This document shows, one piece after another, positions 62,115-64,000 of a stretch of 64,000 bases of DNA (position 1 is its first letter; every line of letters starts with the position of its first letter). Under the pieces are notes generated by a model. That model saw nothing but the letters and a program-made list of their open reading frames with translations. It was not told the origin of the DNA and made no database searches. This stretch comes from Chryseobacterium angstadtii (lineage in GTDB: Bacteria > Bacteroidota > Bacteroidia > Flavobacteriales > Weeksellaceae): assembly GCF_001045465.1 (NCBI RefSeq), contig NZ_LFND01000002.1, positions 62,001-126,000 on the forward strand. The letters are read 5' to 3'. The position numbers were made by a program, and so were the translations under genes.

Positions 62115-64000
62115 CTATTTCACCACTTCATTATAATAAACCGGCATATAGCTATTTTTATCATACCCCATAATGATGATCCTGTAATTTCTGGCTTCAT
62201 CATTGTTATAAAACTGCACTTTTGCAGGCTCCCGCTGAATTTCCAGAAAAGGATTCCAATACAGTACAGAACGGGCATCTTTTGGAATTTTTCTAAACTC
62301 TTCATTGCTGTAATCCGGGTTGATGAACGGAGTATCTTTCGGATATCCTTTTAATGAAATTTTCTTTAGCATGCTGGGTTGATTAGAATTGGCAGAACCC
62401 GTCATTCCGCCTCTGCGCGTATAAATGGCAATAGCCCCATTACCGCCGCCAAAACCGCCTGCAAAATAGCCCTTGATGACTTTCACCATAGCAATATCTG
62501 CCACAGAAATAGATGAAATATAACCCGCATCTGCAGGCATTTCATCTACATAAATTCCCACGCGGGATCCCCTCAGCATGGGAACATAATTGCCTCCCTG
62601 CGACTGTATGTCCAGCCCAGCCACTCTTCCCTGCAGCCACTGAAGAATATTGACACTGGCCACATTATTATTATCGTTTACAAAATCAAAAACAACTTCA
62701 TTTCCACTTCTGAATAAAGAACTGCTTAATGTGGCATTAAGCGTTTTGGTTAAATTTTTCTTCTGTCCTGTTAACTTAACCTCTTCAATATCCGTCACTT
62801 TTTCTCTGAGGGTCTTCTGAATATTTTTATTGGTCACATATCCTGCAATTTCATCAGGCAGCTTTTCATTGGCATCACGTTTTGTCAGGAGATACCGGCT
62901 TTCCGGCATATTGCCTTTATAAGGGATAAAATCAAAATTAGGCTGAAAGATCACCTGAACCTGTTCTTTGGGAATCTTCTGTTCGCTGTTTAGCTGATAA
63001 GATACTTTCAAAACATCTTCGAATACCAATCCGTTTAAACTGAAAAAGCCTTTATCATCTGTTTTTACCTGATGAAATGCGGTGGACGGGCTTTTATCCG
63101 TAGTTGAAAAAACAAGGTTAAGATCTGCGTTAGGAGCCGGATTTCCCAGAACTGAAACTTTTCCTTTGTAAGAAATATAGTTTTCAGGTTTATTTTTAAT
63201 CATAGGAAAGTTTCCCAGAGTCAGCATTTTCCAGTCGAAGCGTTTCCATTTTTCGGAAATTAACAAGGCATCCAATGCTTCTCCATTACTGTTTTTATCG
63301 AAATAGCGGGCAGGAGAACTGATGTTTGATTTGATATCACCTGTAAGCCATAAAGTACTTAAAAGGTTGTTATCATCTTCAGAGCTTTGGGCATTTCCGT
63401 CCATAACAAGTACGGAATAATCAGACTCGCTGTCGTCTTTTGTAATACTGAAGGAGTTGGAAGCACGCGGACTTTCACTAAGCGATAAGGACTGAAGTTC
63501 AGGTTTCTTAATTTTCAATAATTCATGCTGCACAAAACAAAGCCTTTGTACAAGCAAGTTCTCATGATCATCAAAAATACTGATCTGCAAAATACCATTT
63601 ACGAGTCTATCAGCTGGAATGGATAATGTTTGGCCGGATATTTTTGCAGCAATGGCTTTATAAACCAGCTGATTATCCATAGTTCCGATGATTTTATATC
63701 CTTGAGATGCCGACAGGTTTTTTCCGGTTAACGTAAAAGCTACCGCCTCTGAATTACTTTTTACCTGTAGATGAACACCAGATACAGCTACATCGGGAAG
63801 ATCTATACTTTGTTTAGCTCCATTAGAATCAAAAACAATCACCCTGTATTTCTTCCCATTTTGAGGCGTGAGTTCAAATGCTCCTACATTTTCATCAAAA
63901 CCGTCGAAGCTTATCATTTTGGTATCCGGTTTTTCAGTATCAACAACATAGCCACTCCATTTTGAAGGGGTAAAACCTTTGGAACGAAGTCTTACGGCAA
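62115..64000 (-). CDS. Macroglobulin-like protein with TonB plug-like domain (5' part outside window)
   Basis: The frame is open to the right edge, so the N-terminus is missing; an internal ATG at 63917 is not the start. Over 620 residues are visible. Beta-sandwich domains of the macroglobulin (MG2) type come first (KQSIDLPDVAVSGVHLQVKSN, GQTLSIPADRLVNGILQISIF), then a carboxypeptidase-like domain (YISYKGKVSVLGNPAPNADLNLVFS), then a plug-like region (VNILQWLQGRVAGLDIQSQG, YVPMLRGSRVGIYVDEMPA, IAMVKVIKGYFAGGFGGGNGAIAIYTRRG). No barrel follows; the protein ends soon after. Role unknown, perhaps periplasmic or outer-membrane docking. Confidence 0.8.
   Translation of the reverse strand, partial: AVRLRSKGFTPSKWSGYVVDTEKPDTKMISFDGFDENVGAFELTPQNGKKYRVIVFDSNGAKQSIDLPDVAVSGVHLQVKSNSEAVAFTLTGKNLSASQGYKIIGTMDNQLVYKAIAAKISGQTLSIPADRLVNGILQISIFDDHENLLVQRLCFVQHELLKIKKPELQSLSLSESPRASNSFSITKDDSESDYSVLVMDGNAQSSEDDNNLLSTLWLTGDIKSNISSPARYFDKNSNGEALDALLISEKWKRFDWKMLTLGNFPMIKNKPENYISYKGKVSVLGNPAPNADLNLVFSTTDKSPSTAFHQVKTDDKGFFSLNGLVFEDVLKVSYQLNSEQKIPKEQVQVIFQPNFDFIPYKGNMPESRYLLTKRDANEKLPDEIAGYVTNKNIQKTLREKVTDIEEVKLTGQKKNLTKTLNATLSSSLFRSGNEVVFDFVNDNNNVASVNILQWLQGRVAGLDIQSQGGNYVPMLRGSRVGIYVDEMPADAGYISSISVADIAMVKVIKGYFAGGFGGGNGAIAIYTRRGGMTGSANSNQPSMLKKISLKGYPKDTPFINPDYSNEEFRKIPKDARSVLYWNPFLEIQREPAKVQFYNNDEARNYRIIIMGYDKNSYMPVYYNEVVK

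Overview
The window is AT-rich chromosomal DNA from a member of the Bacteroidota, most likely a flavobacterium of the Chryseobacterium/Elizabethkingia group (Weeksellaceae). The signs are two SusC/SusD pairs, a type IX secretion (T9SS) sorting tail on a secreted protease, the Bacteroidota promoter box TANNTTTG at many genes, weak Shine-Dalgarno signals, and many secreted, lipoprotein or beta-barrel products. There is no transposase, integrase, phage gene, rRNA or CRISPR array. One tRNA (Phe) is present. Genus placement is inference from recognised protein and repeat types; no search could be run.

Region by region. (1) 1-12,105 is a glycan-utilisation locus on the minus strand in two operons. 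The first runs nucleotidyltransferase, NahK-like sugar-1-kinase, NAD-dependent sugar epimerase, and a NagB deaminase fused to a PIG-L deacetylase. The second runs SusC, SusD and a GH31 glycosidase cut by the left edge. A 38-bp operator-like element with identical internal spacing sits before each operon. Together the genes read as a pathway for N-acetylgalactosamine/N-acetylglucosamine glycans. (2) 12,290-14,516 encodes two secreted proteins of unknown role that share a C-terminal module. (3) 14,645-23,758 is accessory metabolism: isochorismatase-like and alpha/beta hydrolases, HxlR, AraC and Crp-type regulators, tRNA-Phe, a thioredoxin-fold protein and beta-barrel proteins. (4) 23,868-31,515 is mostly housekeeping: a NamZ-like muramidase overlapping head-to-head with an FtsX-type permease, a cysteine/cystathionine synthase, CbpA/CbpM and a dicarboxylate/amino acid symporter. 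(5) 31,523-36,472 is an aldehyde/alcohol oxidation cluster (DUF779, Zn-alcohol dehydrogenase, aldehyde dehydrogenase, divergent AraC activator). (6) 36,549-42,371 is a second SusC/SusD pair with a divergent secreted esterase. (7) 42,525-57,949 is core functions: HMG-CoA synthase, M1 aminopeptidase, serine hydrolase, thymidylate synthase, an M4 protease, a GreA-like factor, a GH13 lipoprotein, an acidic pRiA4b-like protein and a PhoR/PhoB-type two-component system. (8) 58,148-64,000 is a TonB-dependent receptor with a beta-helix lipoprotein, then a large macroglobulin-like/TonB-plug protein cut by the right edge.

The intergenic DNA is rich in repeats: a three-copy family whose hairpin keeps its fold while its sequence changes (32,034-32,373), a dispersed TTGCTTCGCAAG family in four gaps, a GC-rich island (33,661-33,815), and several long perfect hairpins. 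The most promising system is the amino-sugar locus with its duplicated operator.
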